Of a stretch of 64,000 nt of DNA, positions 53,713-62,667 are shown piece after piece. The DNA lies in NCBI GenBank assembly GCA_000622025.1, contig KK211388.1:124001-188000 (forward strand), in the 5' to 3' direction. The DNA is from Lachnospiraceae bacterium AD3010 (GTDB lineage Bacteria > Bacillota > Clostridia > Lachnospirales > Lachnospiraceae). Numbering within the stretch: position 1 is the first letter of the stretch; each line of letters opens with the position of its first letter. The notes below the pieces were generated by a model. The model did no database searches and was not told the origin of the DNA. It saw only the letters and a program-made list of their open reading frames with translations. The position numbers were made by a program, and so were the translations under genes.

Positions 53713-54477
53713 ATGTACATCAATTCCAGAATACACATATTGTCCGAAGCAATAATGAAGACCGCTGCATTGAAGGTAGCTGCCGCCCTTTCCGAGTCTT
53801 TCATCCGTTTTATATTGAAAAAGGGAACTGCCTTCAGCCCTGATATGTTGGATATCATGCTCTGGCGTTCCCAGCTTCTTATATCTGCATTGCAGATAAT
53901 ACTTATAGTTATGCTGTTTTATTCCTCTTGGAAAAAGCTTACCCGCTATATAAATATAGTCCCTGAAGAAGACAGAAAAGCCATGGGAAGCCTGCAGGAG
54001 GAATACTTTGGAGAAAAGATCTCTTCCCTTTCCGTATACTCCATAAGGAGCCTTCTTGAGCTCTGGGCCGTGATCTTTACAGGCGCGGAGCTTTTGTACT
54101 GCTTCACCTCCATGATGTACAGAAAATTCGCTGCCCTTATGATGCTGGCCCTTTTTAACGGGAGCATCCTGTCCGGCAGCATCTTCGTAATGCTTTACAA
54201 TATGACCCACGGCTTCAAATATCTGGAGATCCTGTCATCCATCCTGCTTGGAGTGTTTATAACCGGAATATTCCTGCAGGACAGGATACTGAAGTTTACC
54301 TCACTTTCGATCCTGCTCCTGTTCCTTCTGTCCTTCGGAATGTTCGAAATGCAGACCGTAAATATAATGGGCCGGGATTTAGGCCTGGTCTGGACTTCGG
54401 TGATCTACCACATTTCAGAGACAGCCGGTCTCTTCCTGCTGTCCTTTTACCTTTCAAGACATTATAAGGGTCTGTGA
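53713..54477 (+). CDS. Polytopic membrane protein of unknown function
   Basis: About 254 residues with six or seven hydrophobic segments (for example LLISALQIILIVMLFYS, LMMLALFNGSILSGSIFVML, ILLGVFITGIFL, SILLLFLLSFGMF). No family recognised. I place the start at ATG 53713, because the promoter's TATAAT ends at 53706; longer versions would begin inside the promoter. Another ATG at 53755 (MKTAALKV) is possible, also without a clear ribosome site. Its TGA abuts the TGA of rho on the other strand, forming TGATCA. Confidence 0.65.
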   Translation: MYINSRIHILSEAIMKTAALKVAAALSESFIRFILKKGTAFSPDMLDIMLWRSQLLISALQIILIVMLFYSSWKKLTRYINIVPEEDRKAMGSLQEEYFGEKISSLSVYSIRSLLELWAVIFTGAELLYCFTSMMYRKFAALMMLALFNGSILSGSIFVMLYNMTHGFKYLEILSSILLGVFITGIFLQDRILKFTSLSILLLFLLSFGMFEMQTVNIMGRDLGLVWTSVIYHISETAGLFLLSFYLSRHYKGL

Positions 54478-55869
54478 TCAGAAGAACCTGATCTTCTTTA
54501 CCATTTCTATAAATTCTCTGTTGTTTCGTGTATGGCTGAAAAGATCGATAAGCTTCTCGGTTGCATCATCGCTCTTTAAGCCATTCAGCGCCTTATGGAT
54601 GATGTCCGCAGCCTCCTGCTCCTCTCTGGTAAGCAGAAGGTCATCACGGCGGGTGCTGGATTTCTGCAGATCTATGGCAGGGAACACCCTCTTTTCCTGA
54701 AGCTTCCTGTTCAGTACCATTTCCATGTTGCCGGTACCCTTAAATTCCTCATACACAACATCATCCATCTTACTTCCCGTATCCACAAGCGCTGTGGCGA
54801 GAACAGTCAGGCTCCCTCCCTCTCTCATATTACGGGCAGCACCGAAAAATCTCTTCGGCATATGCAGTGCTGCGGGATCAAGACCACCGGAAAGCGTTCT
54901 TCCCGAAGGCGGAACAGTAAGGTTATAGGCTCTTGCAAGCCTCGTAATGGAGTCAAGGAGTATCATAACGTCCTGCTTATGCTCCACCAGTCTCCTGGCT
55001 CTCTCTATAACCATTTCCGAAACCCTCTTATGATGCTCCGGCAGCTCGTCAAAGGTCGAATATATGACCTCCACATTCTTTCCCTGAATGGATTCTTTTA
55101 TATCCGTAACCTCCTCGGGACGTTCGTCGATAAGGAGGATTATAAGCCTTATATCCGGATAGGACTTTGTGACTGCCTTTGCAATATTCTTTAATAAAGT
55201 GGTTTTTCCGGCCTTCGGAGGAGAGACTATCATTCCTCTCTGTCCCTTGCCCACGGGGCTTATGAGATCCATCATTCTCATTGCCACATTGTTGTTTCCG
55301 CTCTCGAGGTTCAGCCTCTGATCCGGGAAGATCGGAGTCATATCCTCGAAATTGTATCTGTGCTGGGCCTCCGCGGGCGAATAGCCGTTCACGGTCTTCA
55401 CGTAGAGAAGCGCCGAGAACTTTTCTCCCTGGGTCTTTACCCTGGTATTTCCCACTATTATGTCTCCGGTCTTCAGATTGAACCTTCTTATCTGGCTCGG
55501 GGCAACATATACGTCATTTTCTCCCGGCAGATAATTCTCACATCTTATGAAGCCGTAGCCATCGGCCATGACCTCCAGTATACCGTTGGCAGTCTCTCCG
55601 GAATCCAGAGCTTCCTTTTCCTGGGAGATCCTGTCCACATCGGATGAGTCACTCTCTTCTCTCTCTCCCTTTTCAGACCTCCCTTCAGTCCTGGATGACG
55701 CAGCTTCTCTCCCCTTTTTCGCCGCATCCTCCTTTTCCATCTTATCAGCCTCTTCCACCAGTAGATCGATTATCTCGCTCTTTTTCATTGTGGAAATGCC
55801 CTTGATACCCCTGGACTTAGCCAGTTCCTTTAATTGCGCCAACGGTAGTGTCTCTAGTTTTTCTCTCAT
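54478..55869 (-). CDS. rho: Transcription termination factor Rho
   Basis: 463 residues. N-terminal Rho_N helices (about 1-45, [24 protein letters not shown]), a charged low-complexity insert (about 46-100, Glu/Ser/Arg-rich), a cold-shock RNA-binding domain (about 100-165, [20 protein letters not shown]) and the hexameric ATPase: Walker [13 protein letters not shown], catalytic-region [13 protein letters not shown], Walker [17 protein letters not shown], and the R-loop [14 protein letters not shown]. It is an RNA-dependent helicase that ends transcription. The insert is typical of many Clostridia and Actinobacteria. Own promoter at 55965-55994. Confidence 0.97.
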   Translation of the reverse strand: MREKLETLPLAQLKELAKSRGIKGISTMKKSEIIDLLVEEADKMEKEDAAKKGREAASSRTEGRSEKGEREESDSSDVDRISQEKEALDSGETANGILEVMADGYGFIRCENYLPGENDVYVAPSQIRRFNLKTGDIIVGNTRVKTQGEKFSALLYVKTVNGYSPAEAQHRYNFEDMTPIFPDQRLNLESGNNNVAMRMMDLISPVGKGQRGMIVSPPKAGKTTLLKNIAKAVTKSYPDIRLIILLIDERPEEVTDIKESIQGKNVEVIYSTFDELPEHHKRVSEMVIERARRLVEHKQDVMILLDSITRLARAYNLTVPPSGRTLSGGLDPAALHMPKRFFGAARNMREGGSLTVLATALVDTGSKMDDVVYEEFKGTGNMEMVLNRKLQEKRVFPAIDLQKSSTRRDDLLLTREEQEAADIIHKALNGLKSDDATEKLIDLFSHTRNNREFIEMVKKIRFF

Positions 55870-55964
55870 AATTCCTCTTTTTCTGGATTTTTTCCGGATA
55901 AACGGAACACCGACGGGAAACAGATCATTTACTTTCCCGGCAAACGAAATATTGAACGACTTGC

Positions 55965-55994
55965 ATTATACACCATTCCTTCCGCAAAATGCAA
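55965..55994 (-). promoter_or_regulatory. Sigma-A promoter of rho
   Basis: -35 TTGCAT and consensus -10 TATAAT with an 18-bp spacer on the minus strand, about 95 bp upstream of the rho start; a leader of about 90 nt would follow. Confidence 0.7.
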
Positions 55995-56030
55995 GGCTTT
56001 AGATACTTCAAGATATCAATCCTGCTCATT

Positions 56031-56798
56031 TCAGGAGATCTCCTTCACGTATACCTCAGTCCAGGCCGGGAGGAAGCCCGAGCGTATGCCGGTATCCAGT
56101 GAAAGGGAATGACTCTCACTGGTTCCGTAGAAGGGGATATGTCCCCTTTCAAAAACCTTCTTCTTCATTTTTTCGGTAAGGTAGACCGCAAGGCCATGAC
56201 CTCTGAATTCCGGCAGCACATCTATCCCAATCTGCCAGAGCTCCTTCCCGTCCTCGGAAACCCCGGACATTCCCGCAATCCTCTCCTTATCTCCCTTCTC
56301 CGTAAGTAAGAGCCCCATTCTGTCCGGCTGCCTCTTCGAAAAAACCAGGGCATGCCTGAAGGGATTGTCTTCTCCGTATTTTTCCTTCCACTCCGCTATC
56401 TCCTTATCGTAGAGCCAGTATTCATCGAAGGGTATATCCTCATACTCATTGTCTGTGAAGGACAGGTCCGGCAGCATATATACATGGGTATCCAGTATCT
56501 CATGGCCGTATTCATTTAGCATTTTATCAATCTCCCTTAAGTTCTCGAACTTACAGAACCACTCCACCTTATAGTCCGAGTATTTTTCCCTTACACGGTC
56601 TATTATCTTCGGATCCGCCATTATATAGGCGTCGCCCTTATAAATAATGGCACGGAAAAACGGGGAAACATTGTCAACGAGTCTTGCTCCCGGAAGCTCG
56701 GCGCTCTCATTTATCATGACGCCGTATTCATTTTCCCTTTTGCAGTTTGTATCCAGCCTGAACTGCTCTCTTGCGTAACTGTCTATGTCTATGTTCAT
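56031..56798 (-). CDS. GNAT-family N-acetyltransferase
   Basis: 255 residues. The C-terminal half is a GNAT fold: IAGMSGVSEDGKELWQIGIDVLPEFRGHGLAVYLTEKM contains the acetyl-CoA loop (R/Q-x-x-G-x-G/A as RGHGLA). The N-terminal 130 residues are a separate, unrecognised domain of the kind found in two-domain GNATs. Substrate unknown. It lies between cobK and rho in the same direction but is separated from cobK by a repeat-bearing gap. Confidence 0.85.
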   Translation of the reverse strand: MNIDIDSYAREQFRLDTNCKRENEYGVMINESAELPGARLVDNVSPFFRAIIYKGDAYIMADPKIIDRVREKYSDYKVEWFCKFENLREIDKMLNEYGHEILDTHVYMLPDLSFTDNEYEDIPFDEYWLYDKEIAEWKEKYGEDNPFRHALVFSKRQPDRMGLLLTEKGDKERIAGMSGVSEDGKELWQIGIDVLPEFRGHGLAVYLTEKMKKKVFERGHIPFYGTSESHSLSLDTGIRSGFLPAWTEVYVKEIS

Positions 56799-56816
56799 TA
56801 ACTTAGTCTTCCTTCT

Positions 56817-56870
56817 TCAAAGATCCTTCGCTTCGCTCAGGATGACGCTGATACGCTCAGGATGACACCA
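56817..56870. repeat. Dispersed repeat at the end of cobK
   Basis: A copy of the CTTCGCTTCGCTCAGGATGAC core followed by a second partial GCTCAGGATGAC. It overlaps the cobK 3' end: on the minus strand GTCATCCTGA encodes the last two residues (Ser-Ser) and the TGA stop of CobK. Confidence 0.8.
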
Positions 56871-57612
56871 TCTCAATTATCTTCTCCCGGATCTCCCGGA
56901 TAGTATAGCCCTCTTCCCTCTGTCTCCGGATAAGCACAGTCCTTATCCCGAGAGCCTCCGCAGCGTCCAGCTTTTCCTTAAAGCCACCTGCGCTGCCGCT
57001 GTCCTTGGTAACGAGATAGCTTATATTCTGTTCCTTAAAGACCCTTAGGTTCTCCTCATAGGAAAAGGGGCCTTTGGCGTATATCACACTTGAAAGCTTA
57101 AGCTTCCTGCATATCTCACGGGATTCCACAACCGGAAGTACCCGAACCACCAGTCTTTTTTCGTAATCCGGTATGACACGGTATTTTTCAAGCTCCTTGG
57201 CTCCGGTTGATACGAAGATCCGCCCGTCTGTACCCTTTAGATACTCTGCCGCCTCCTCTATGCTGTCAAAAACCGCTTCAAAGGAAGTTTCCCCGTCCCC
57301 CGGAGAAACTCCGCTTTCACGAATAAGTCTTAAATACCTGACTCCGGTCTTTGAAGCCGCAGCCCTTATATTCTCCGTAATCTGTACCGCATAGGGATGT
57401 GTTGCATCTATCACCGTATCAAAGCCGGTGATAAGCTCCATTATCCCATCCAGATCCAGCCTTCCGGTCCTCACGGAAATATGCTCTCCTGGCGTAAGAA
57501 GCTCCTTCCCGTAATCGGTAGCAACGCTTACAAGAGTTTCCACTCCCTGTTCTTTTAAGAATTCAGAGAGGATCCTGCCCTCACTGGTCCCTCCAAAAAG
57601 AAGCACCTTCAT
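56857..57612 (-). CDS. cobK: Precorrin-6A/cobalt-precorrin-6A reductase
   Basis: 251 residues. Starts KVLLFGGTSEGRILSEFL, the NAD(P)-binding motif of CobK/CbiJ, followed by VIDATHPYAVQITENI, GRIFVSTGAKELEKY and YLVTKDSGSAGGFKEKLDAA, all family landmarks. It reduces precorrin-6A (cobalt form in anaerobes) in corrin ring synthesis. Translationally coupled to cobT (4-bp overlap). The last codons and stop come from a dispersed repeat. Confidence 0.94.
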   Translation of the reverse strand: MKVLLFGGTSEGRILSEFLKEQGVETLVSVATDYGKELLTPGEHISVRTGRLDLDGIMELITGFDTVIDATHPYAVQITENIRAAASKTGVRYLRLIRESGVSPGDGETSFEAVFDSIEEAAEYLKGTDGRIFVSTGAKELEKYRVIPDYEKRLVVRVLPVVESREICRKLKLSSVIYAKGPFSYEENLRVFKEQNISYLVTKDSGSAGGFKEKLDAAEALGIRTVLIRRQREEGYTIREIREKIIEMVSS

Positions 57613-58673
57613 AAAAGCCTGTACCTCTCCTTGCCGTTCCAGCTGTCAAAGGTGATCATTTCGTTATAGACCTTAAGCACCATATCAAGGAGCGGGATAA
57701 GCATAAGGGCGCCGCAACCCTCCCCGGTAAACATCTCACCTTCGATAAGCGGAGAAAGAGCGAGTTCTTTCAATATAAGGCCTGCCCCTCCTTCCTTTGA
57801 GGAGTGGGAGGGCAGCATATACTCCGAAGCAAGCCTGTTCATCCTGAAGGCCAGAAGTGCAGCGACTGCTGAAATAAAGCCGTCGATTATAACCGGGATC
57901 CTATATACCGCGCCTCCTAAAAAAACTCCCGTGAGTCCCGCTATATCCAGTCCTCCGATCTTACTTAGGATATCTATGGGATCATCCCTGTCCGGCGAGT
58001 GCCTGTTTAATATGGCTTTCACCACGGAAGTTTTCCGTGCAAGTCCCTCCTCGGAGAGCCCCGCGCCTCTCCCTGTTACCTCTTCCGCTTCCCTTCCCAG
58101 CAGAAAAGCCGTGAGAACGCTGCTGACAGTTGTATTGCCTATGCCCATCTCCCCTGTGGCGATAAGGTCACAACCCTTTTCCTTAAGGGTTCTCACGGAA
58201 TCGATCCCGATAAGAACGGCCTTCTCCGCCTCTTCCCGGGTCATTGCATCTTCCCTTGCGATGTTTCCGGTTCCGCAGCGCACCTTGACCAGAGGATCCA
58301 TGAGTCCCTCTATGTCTTCCCTTACTCCTATATCCACCGGAAAAATCTCAACTCCCGCATATTCAGCCATCCTGCAGGCAGAGGTATCCCCTTTAAGGAA
58401 ATTCTCCGAAACCACCCTTGTCATATGCTGTCCGGTCTGGGTTACTCCTTCGGCAACCACACCGTTATCGGCACACATTACTATAAGCGAACGCTTTTCA
58501 AGGCTGAATCCTGCTTCTCCCCTTATTCCTGCGATCCTTACTATCAGGTCCTCAAATTTACCGAAGCTTTTCAGGGGCTTTGCTATATTTAGCCAGTGCT
58601 CCCTTGCCTTCTCCATAGCTTCCTTATCAGGCTCCCTTATCTCTTTAAGGAGCCGCTCGAGCTTCCCGGACAA
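57609..58673 (-). CDS. cobT: Nicotinate-nucleotide-dimethylbenzimidazole phosphoribosyltransferase
   Basis: 354 residues. MCADNGVVAEGVTQTGQHMT, GEMGIGNTTVSSVL, RGAGLSEEGLARK and EGCGALMLIPLLD (with the catalytic Glu) identify CobT. It makes alpha-ribazole phosphate for the lower ligand of cobalamin. The start is a TTG at 58673, 6 bp after cobQ, with GGGAG upstream. Member of the cobD-cobQ-cobT-cobK run. Confidence 0.96.
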   Translation of the reverse strand: MSGKLERLLKEIREPDKEAMEKAREHWLNIAKPLKSFGKFEDLIVRIAGIRGEAGFSLEKRSLIVMCADNGVVAEGVTQTGQHMTRVVSENFLKGDTSACRMAEYAGVEIFPVDIGVREDIEGLMDPLVKVRCGTGNIAREDAMTREEAEKAVLIGIDSVRTLKEKGCDLIATGEMGIGNTTVSSVLTAFLLGREAEEVTGRGAGLSEEGLARKTSVVKAILNRHSPDRDDPIDILSKIGGLDIAGLTGVFLGGAVYRIPVIIDGFISAVAALLAFRMNRLASEYMLPSHSSKEGGAGLILKELALSPLIEGEMFTGEGCGALMLIPLLDMVLKVYNEMITFDSWNGKERYRLL

Positions 58674-58679
58674 CCTGTT

Positions 58680-60146
58680 TCACACTCCCTCATCCATTAT
58701 TCTGTAAATTCTCTCCATATCAAGGCTCTTTCTCAGTGTCCTTGAAAGAAGCCTGTACTGGCTCTCCTTATATTCTCTCATATCCAAGGCACTGTTTCCG
58801 TATATACCGTCCCTGAATCCTCTTCTTTTAAGCAGGGCCTTTATTATGGTCTCCAAAATCTCCTTACTGTCAAAGATCCCGTGAACATATGTCCCGTACA
58901 CATTTCCCTTCGATATCACGGCCCTTCCCGTAAGGCCCTCCGAAACCCCCATATGTATTTCGTAGCCTTCAAAGCCTGCACTGTTAAGGCCGGAAAAGAC
59001 CCCCTTCAGGCCTTCTATGACACCGCTTAGCTGCCGTCTTTTCTTTTCTCCTGAAAAAACGGTATCAATATCAAGAAGGGAAAGTCCTTTTTCCGATCCC
59101 CCGCCCTCATTACCGTCGGGATCGGACAGTGTCTTCCCGAGTATCTGCAGACCTCCGCAGATACCGAAGACTATACCTCCGTTTTTCGCGTAGCTTCTTA
59201 TCCCCTTACCTATTCCCGTCTCCTTAAGCCATCGAAGGTCACTTAAGCTGTTCTTTGTCCCGGGGATTATCAGCATATCCGGGATGCCAAGCTCTGACAT
59301 ATTCCCGACATACCTTAAGCCGGCCTCGCTCACCGGCTCAAATGCCTTGAAATCCGTGAAATTAGAAATACGGGGAAGCCTTATAACGGCAATATCCAGG
59401 ATTCCTCCGGAGGCTTTGCCGGAAAGACCCTGACTTAAGCTGTCCTCGTCATCAAGCCGTATATCCTTATAGGGAACCACCCCGAGAACCGGGACATCCG
59501 TGAGCTCTTCTATCATCCCGACTCCGTCCCCCAGTATCGAAGGATCTCCCCGGAATTTATTTATGATAAGTCCCTTTAGATAATGCTTTTCCTCTTCCTT
59601 AAGGAGTGACACCGTACCTTTAAGCTGGGCAAAAACCCCGCCCCGGTCTATATCCGAAGCAATCAGCACAGGAGAAGAAAAAAGAGCTGCTATACCGAAA
59701 TTCACAATATCGTCCTTATTTATGTTTATTTCCACGGGACTGCCTGCCCCCTCCAGAACGATAATGTCATTTTCCCTTTCAAGGCTATGAAAGGCATCTT
59801 CTATAACGGGGACAAGCTTCTTCTTCTCCCTGAAATAATCGGCAGCGTTCATATCATCATATACCTCTCCCATGACTATCACCTGGGAGAGTGCGTCACC
59901 TTCAGGCTTCAAAAGTATCGGATTCATCCGTACATCAGCCTCTATCCCCGCTGCCTCAGCCTGCATGACCTGGGCTCTCCCCATTTCGAGGCCCTCTGAT
60001 GTTACAAAGGAATTAAGCGCCATATTCTGGGATTTAAAAGGTGAAACCCTGAAGCCGTCCTCCTTAAAGATACGGCAAAGACCTGCAGCAAGAAAGCTTT
60101 TCCCAACACCTGACATGGTGCCCTGGATCATGATCTTTTTTGCCAT
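58680..60146 (-). CDS. cobQ: Cobyric acid synthase
   Basis: 488 residues. N-terminal dethiobiotin-synthase-like ATPase domain with KIMIQGTMSGVGKSFLAAGL and SQNMALNSFVT, then a class I glutamine amidotransferase domain with nucleophile Cys in FGICGGLQILGK and His in YGTYVHGIFD. It amidates four side chains of adenosylcobyrinic acid a,c-diamide to give cobyric acid. Gap of 7 bp to cobD and 6 bp to cobT. Confidence 0.97.
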   Translation of the reverse strand: MAKKIMIQGTMSGVGKSFLAAGLCRIFKEDGFRVSPFKSQNMALNSFVTSEGLEMGRAQVMQAEAAGIEADVRMNPILLKPEGDALSQVIVMGEVYDDMNAADYFREKKKLVPVIEDAFHSLERENDIIVLEGAGSPVEININKDDIVNFGIAALFSSPVLIASDIDRGGVFAQLKGTVSLLKEEEKHYLKGLIINKFRGDPSILGDGVGMIEELTDVPVLGVVPYKDIRLDDEDSLSQGLSGKASGGILDIAVIRLPRISNFTDFKAFEPVSEAGLRYVGNMSELGIPDMLIIPGTKNSLSDLRWLKETGIGKGIRSYAKNGGIVFGICGGLQILGKTLSDPDGNEGGGSEKGLSLLDIDTVFSGEKKRRQLSGVIEGLKGVFSGLNSAGFEGYEIHMGVSEGLTGRAVISKGNVYGTYVHGIFDSKEILETIIKALLKRRGFRDGIYGNSALDMREYKESQYRLLSRTLRKSLDMERIYRIMDEGV

Positions 60147-60153
60147 TTATACT

Positions 60154-61218
60154 TTAATCTCCGTATATTTCCTTCAAAGCTTTCATAAGCTTTTCATTGG
60201 ACGCCTCATCCTGTACGGAAATCCTGTACCAGCGCCCGTCCAGTCCTCTGAAATCACCGCATCTTCTTATGAGCATATTTCTTTCGAGAAGCAGGTCGTA
60301 GAGATTATGCCCATTTACGTCAGGTGCCGTGAAAAGGATAAAATCCGCCTCCGACTCAACAAAGCGTAAGCCCTTTTCTTCAAGATATGACATCTGGAGA
60401 CAGATCTTGTTTTTCTCTCTTTTGATAAATGCTCTGGTATTAGCGGGATGCTTCGTAAGAGCACAAGCCGCTATCCCTGCGCTTTCCGCGATATTGGAGA
60501 CAGACCAGGGAGCCCTGGATTTTTCAAGCTTTTCAACGACTTCCGGATCCTTTATGATGCCGTAGCCCAGCCGAAGTCCCGGTAAAGAATACATCTTTGT
60601 GAAGGATTTTAATATGATAAGATTATCATACCTTTCCGCTTCCCCCACCATGCTGCATTCATTATATCTCGGGGAAAAGCCGGTAAAGCTCTCGTCGATC
60701 ACGAGACAGACATCATTTTCACAGCATTTATCCAGAATCTGTTTCAGAAGCTCCTTTTCTATCATTCGCCCCGTAGGATTATTGGGGTTGCAGATAAAGA
60801 ACATATCGATATCCCCGTTTATCCTGTCAAGTATATCCTCCTTAAGGTCAAAGTCATTTTCTTCCTTAAGAAGGTAAAAGACCTTTTCGGTCTGAACGCT
60901 GTCAACTGCTATCTCATACTCCGTAAATGAAGGTGAAAGGAGCAGGGTCTTCTCCGGCTTAAGAGCCGCAACAAGCGCAAAGATCATCTCCGAGGCGCCG
61001 TTTCCGCAGATAATGTGCCCCGGATCCACTCCCTCCATTTTCCCAATGGCAGCCTTCAGCTTCTCCTGTCTCATATCGGGATACTTGTCCATATCTCCTA
61101 TGGCCGATATGGCGGCTGCCCTTATCTCCTGCCTTATTCCAAGAGGATTCGTATTTATGGAAAAATCCAGGACATCCTTATCGAAGGAATAGATGTCTCC
61201 GCCGTGTGTTCTCTGCAT
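60154..61218 (-). CDS. cobD: Threonine-phosphate decarboxylase-like PLP enzyme
   Basis: 354 residues, fold-type I aminotransferase family. MQRTHGGDIYSF and FSINTNPLGIRQEIRAAA are typical of CobD/HisC-like enzymes; PLP lysine in ILKSFTKMYSLPGLRLGYG, and FICNPNNPTGRM. In CobD it decarboxylates L-threonine phosphate to (R)-1-amino-2-propanol phosphate for the nucleotide loop. HisC is the main alternative; the cobamide context and the N-terminal HGGD motif favour CobD. Confidence 0.92.
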   Translation of the reverse strand: MQRTHGGDIYSFDKDVLDFSINTNPLGIRQEIRAAAISAIGDMDKYPDMRQEKLKAAIGKMEGVDPGHIICGNGASEMIFALVAALKPEKTLLLSPSFTEYEIAVDSVQTEKVFYLLKEENDFDLKEDILDRINGDIDMFFICNPNNPTGRMIEKELLKQILDKCCENDVCLVIDESFTGFSPRYNECSMVGEAERYDNLIILKSFTKMYSLPGLRLGYGIIKDPEVVEKLEKSRAPWSVSNIAESAGIAACALTKHPANTRAFIKREKNKICLQMSYLEEKGLRFVESEADFILFTAPDVNGHNLYDLLLERNMLIRRCGDFRGLDGRWYRISVQDEASNEKLMKALKEIYGD

Positions 61219-61243
61219 TTACTGTCCTTTCAGTCAACCTGAG

Positions 61244-61322
61244 GAGCGAAAGCGACGCATATCCCACATCGAAGATGTGGGATGCCGCCCCGGCGAGGGG
61301 TTGCGAAGCAACAGGAAGGATC
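61244..61322. repeat. 79-bp dispersed element, copy A
   Basis: Begins GAGCGAAAGCGACGCATATC, contains a hairpin TCCCACATC-GAA-GATGTGGGA and GGCGAGGGGTTGCGAAGCAA, and ends GGAAGGATC. A second copy, differing at a few positions, lies at 62438-62516. It lies in the 447-bp region 61219-61665 between cobD and xpt, which holds only repeats. Confidence 0.85.
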
Positions 61323-61374
61323 TTTTCACCGGTTTTTTCAAACGTGTCCCGGCTTACCAATTGTTTTTTTCGCG
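61315..61374. repeat. 60-bp repeat, copy A, in the cobD-xpt gap
   Basis: Shares CAAACGTGTCCCGGCTTACC and following AATTGTT with copy B at 61598-61656. It abuts the 79-bp element. Between the two copies (61375-61597) no ORF, RNA or B12-box-like riboswitch is seen. Confidence 0.8.
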
Positions 61375-61597
61375 CTACGATCCCGCTAATCTCATCCTTC
61401 GTCTTATGACAAAATTTTGCTCGGCGCTGTTCCGGTCTTGCGTATTAAGATTTTGACAATTGATATTTACAAACGCAAGCCCGGCCTTCGCACTCGCAAA
61501 ATTTATAAGCCTCGGATTCGCTAAGCGGGACGTGCTGATTGCTCAAAAAACAGTTGTCAATCCGGGACACTTATGTAATCCTGGGCGAAAGCGAAGC

Positions 61598-61656
61598 GAA
61601 GGATGTTTCCCCCGGTTTCTTCAAACGTGTCCCGGCTTACCAATTGTTCTTTCGCG
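61598..61656. repeat. 60-bp repeat, copy B, at the xpt 3' end
   Basis: Second copy of the 60-bp repeat, ending 9 bp from the xpt stop codon. A GCGAAAGCGAAGC motif of the dispersed repeat family precedes it. Confidence 0.8.
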
Positions 61657-61665
61657 GGATCTTTA

Positions 61666-62241
61666 TCAATCCTCCAGAAAGTTGATCTTCCCCTCGGACA
61701 TGGAAGCGATCCGGGCAAGGGAGTAGGTCTCGATCCCTGCTTCCGTAAGCTTACTCCTTCCCGGCTGGAAGGACTTTTCAATAAGTACGCCAAGTCCCGC
61801 AACGGTGGCGTGAGCCATCCGCACAAGCCTGATAGCACCGGTGGCGGCTTCTCCGTTTGCGAGGAAGTCATCTATTATCAGTACATGGTCACTGCTGTCT
61901 ATTACCTTTCTGGATAAGGTCAGTTCGTAGTTCGTCCCCTTTGTGAAGGAGGTGACCATAGTCTGATACAGGTCATCATTCAAAACCTTTGAGGGCTGCT
62001 TTTTGAAAAATACAAGTGGCAGCTCCATCTCCACAGCCGTAAGCAGAGCGGGAGCTATCCCGGAGCTCTCGATGGTAGCGATCTTTGTTACCCCGGATTC
62101 CTTGAAATGCTCCGCAAAATCCTTTGCACATTCCCGCATCAGATAGGGATCCACCTGATGATTTATAAATGTATCCACCCGGAGAATATCCTCATTTACC
62201 GCACGTCCGTCCTTAAGAATCCTGTCTTTTAATAATTGCAT
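61666..62241 (-). CDS. xpt: Xanthine phosphoribosyltransferase
   Basis: 191 residues. [15 protein letters not shown] at the start and the PRPP loop [19 protein letters not shown] identify Xpt; [19 protein letters not shown] and [11 protein letters not shown] are further family landmarks. It converts xanthine and PRPP to XMP in purine salvage. It stands alone; no purine riboswitch is visible upstream. Shine-Dalgarno AGGAG lies about 16 nt before the ATG, which is long. Confidence 0.96.
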   Translation of the reverse strand: MQLLKDRILKDGRAVNEDILRVDTFINHQVDPYLMRECAKDFAEHFKESGVTKIATIESSGIAPALLTAVEMELPLVFFKKQPSKVLNDDLYQTMVTSFTKGTNYELTLSRKVIDSSDHVLIIDDFLANGEAATGAIRLVRMAHATVAGLGVLIEKSFQPGRSKLTEAGIETYSLARIASMSEGKINFLED

Positions 62242-62303
62242 CCCTTTTTCTAAGCCGCTCCTTTCCTTAGTATGGTGACAATTACTTTTGGCGCTTTAAT
62301 CAT

Positions 62304-62312
62304 ACTATACCA
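62304..62312 (-). promoter_or_regulatory. Possible extended -10 promoter of xpt
   Basis: TGGTATAGT on the minus strand, about 60 bp upstream of the xpt start, fits an extended -10. The -35 region is poor. Confidence 0.45.
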
Positions 62313-62437
62313 CATTACGGTTTTGTGAGAAACAGAAATATCTGCTATCATATTCTCTAAGATTCATTGTCGGCCTGAATTACCTACTGTCGTCCTGAGC
62401 GGTTCCAATGACGTTAAGTTAAGCATTTTGTCATCCT

Positions 62438-62516
62438 GAGCGTAAGCGACGCATATCTCACATCGAAGATGTGGGATGCCACCCCGGCGAGGGGTTGCGA
62501 AGCAACAGTAAGGATC
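62438..62516. repeat. 79-bp dispersed element, copy B, with adjacent repeats
   Basis: Second copy of the 79-bp element. A GATTCTTCGCTTCGCTCAG core follows at about 62531-62549, then a degenerate run of ATGACAATG-like words to about 62630. Apart from these and the xpt promoter, the 62242-62667 gap shows nothing else. Confidence 0.85.
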
Positions 62517-62667
62517 TTCCCTGCGATTATATAAGATTCTTCGCTTCGCTCAGAATGACAATGCCTTAATGACAGAATGACAATGCTATGACGACATAAT
62601 GACAATGAAGTGATGACATAATGAAATGAAGCTTGAACATAAACGTATCACCCTTAATAGAAAGTCT

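Noticed and set aside
53485-54210. Minus-strand ORF of 241 residues
   Set aside because: Overlaps the polytopic membrane protein gene on the other strand, which has a good promoter and hydrophobic segments; this one has no family features.
61219-61665. Cobalamin riboswitch upstream of cobD
   Set aside because: No B12-box-like sequence found on the minus strand; the gap contains repeats only.
61557-61871. Minus-strand ORF of 104 residues spanning the repeat and the xpt 3' end
   Set aside because: Runs through repeat DNA and out of frame through xpt; no ribosome site.
62242-62500. Purine riboswitch upstream of xpt
   Set aside because: The conserved loop and junction bases of the guanine/xanthine aptamers are not visible in the minus-strand leader.
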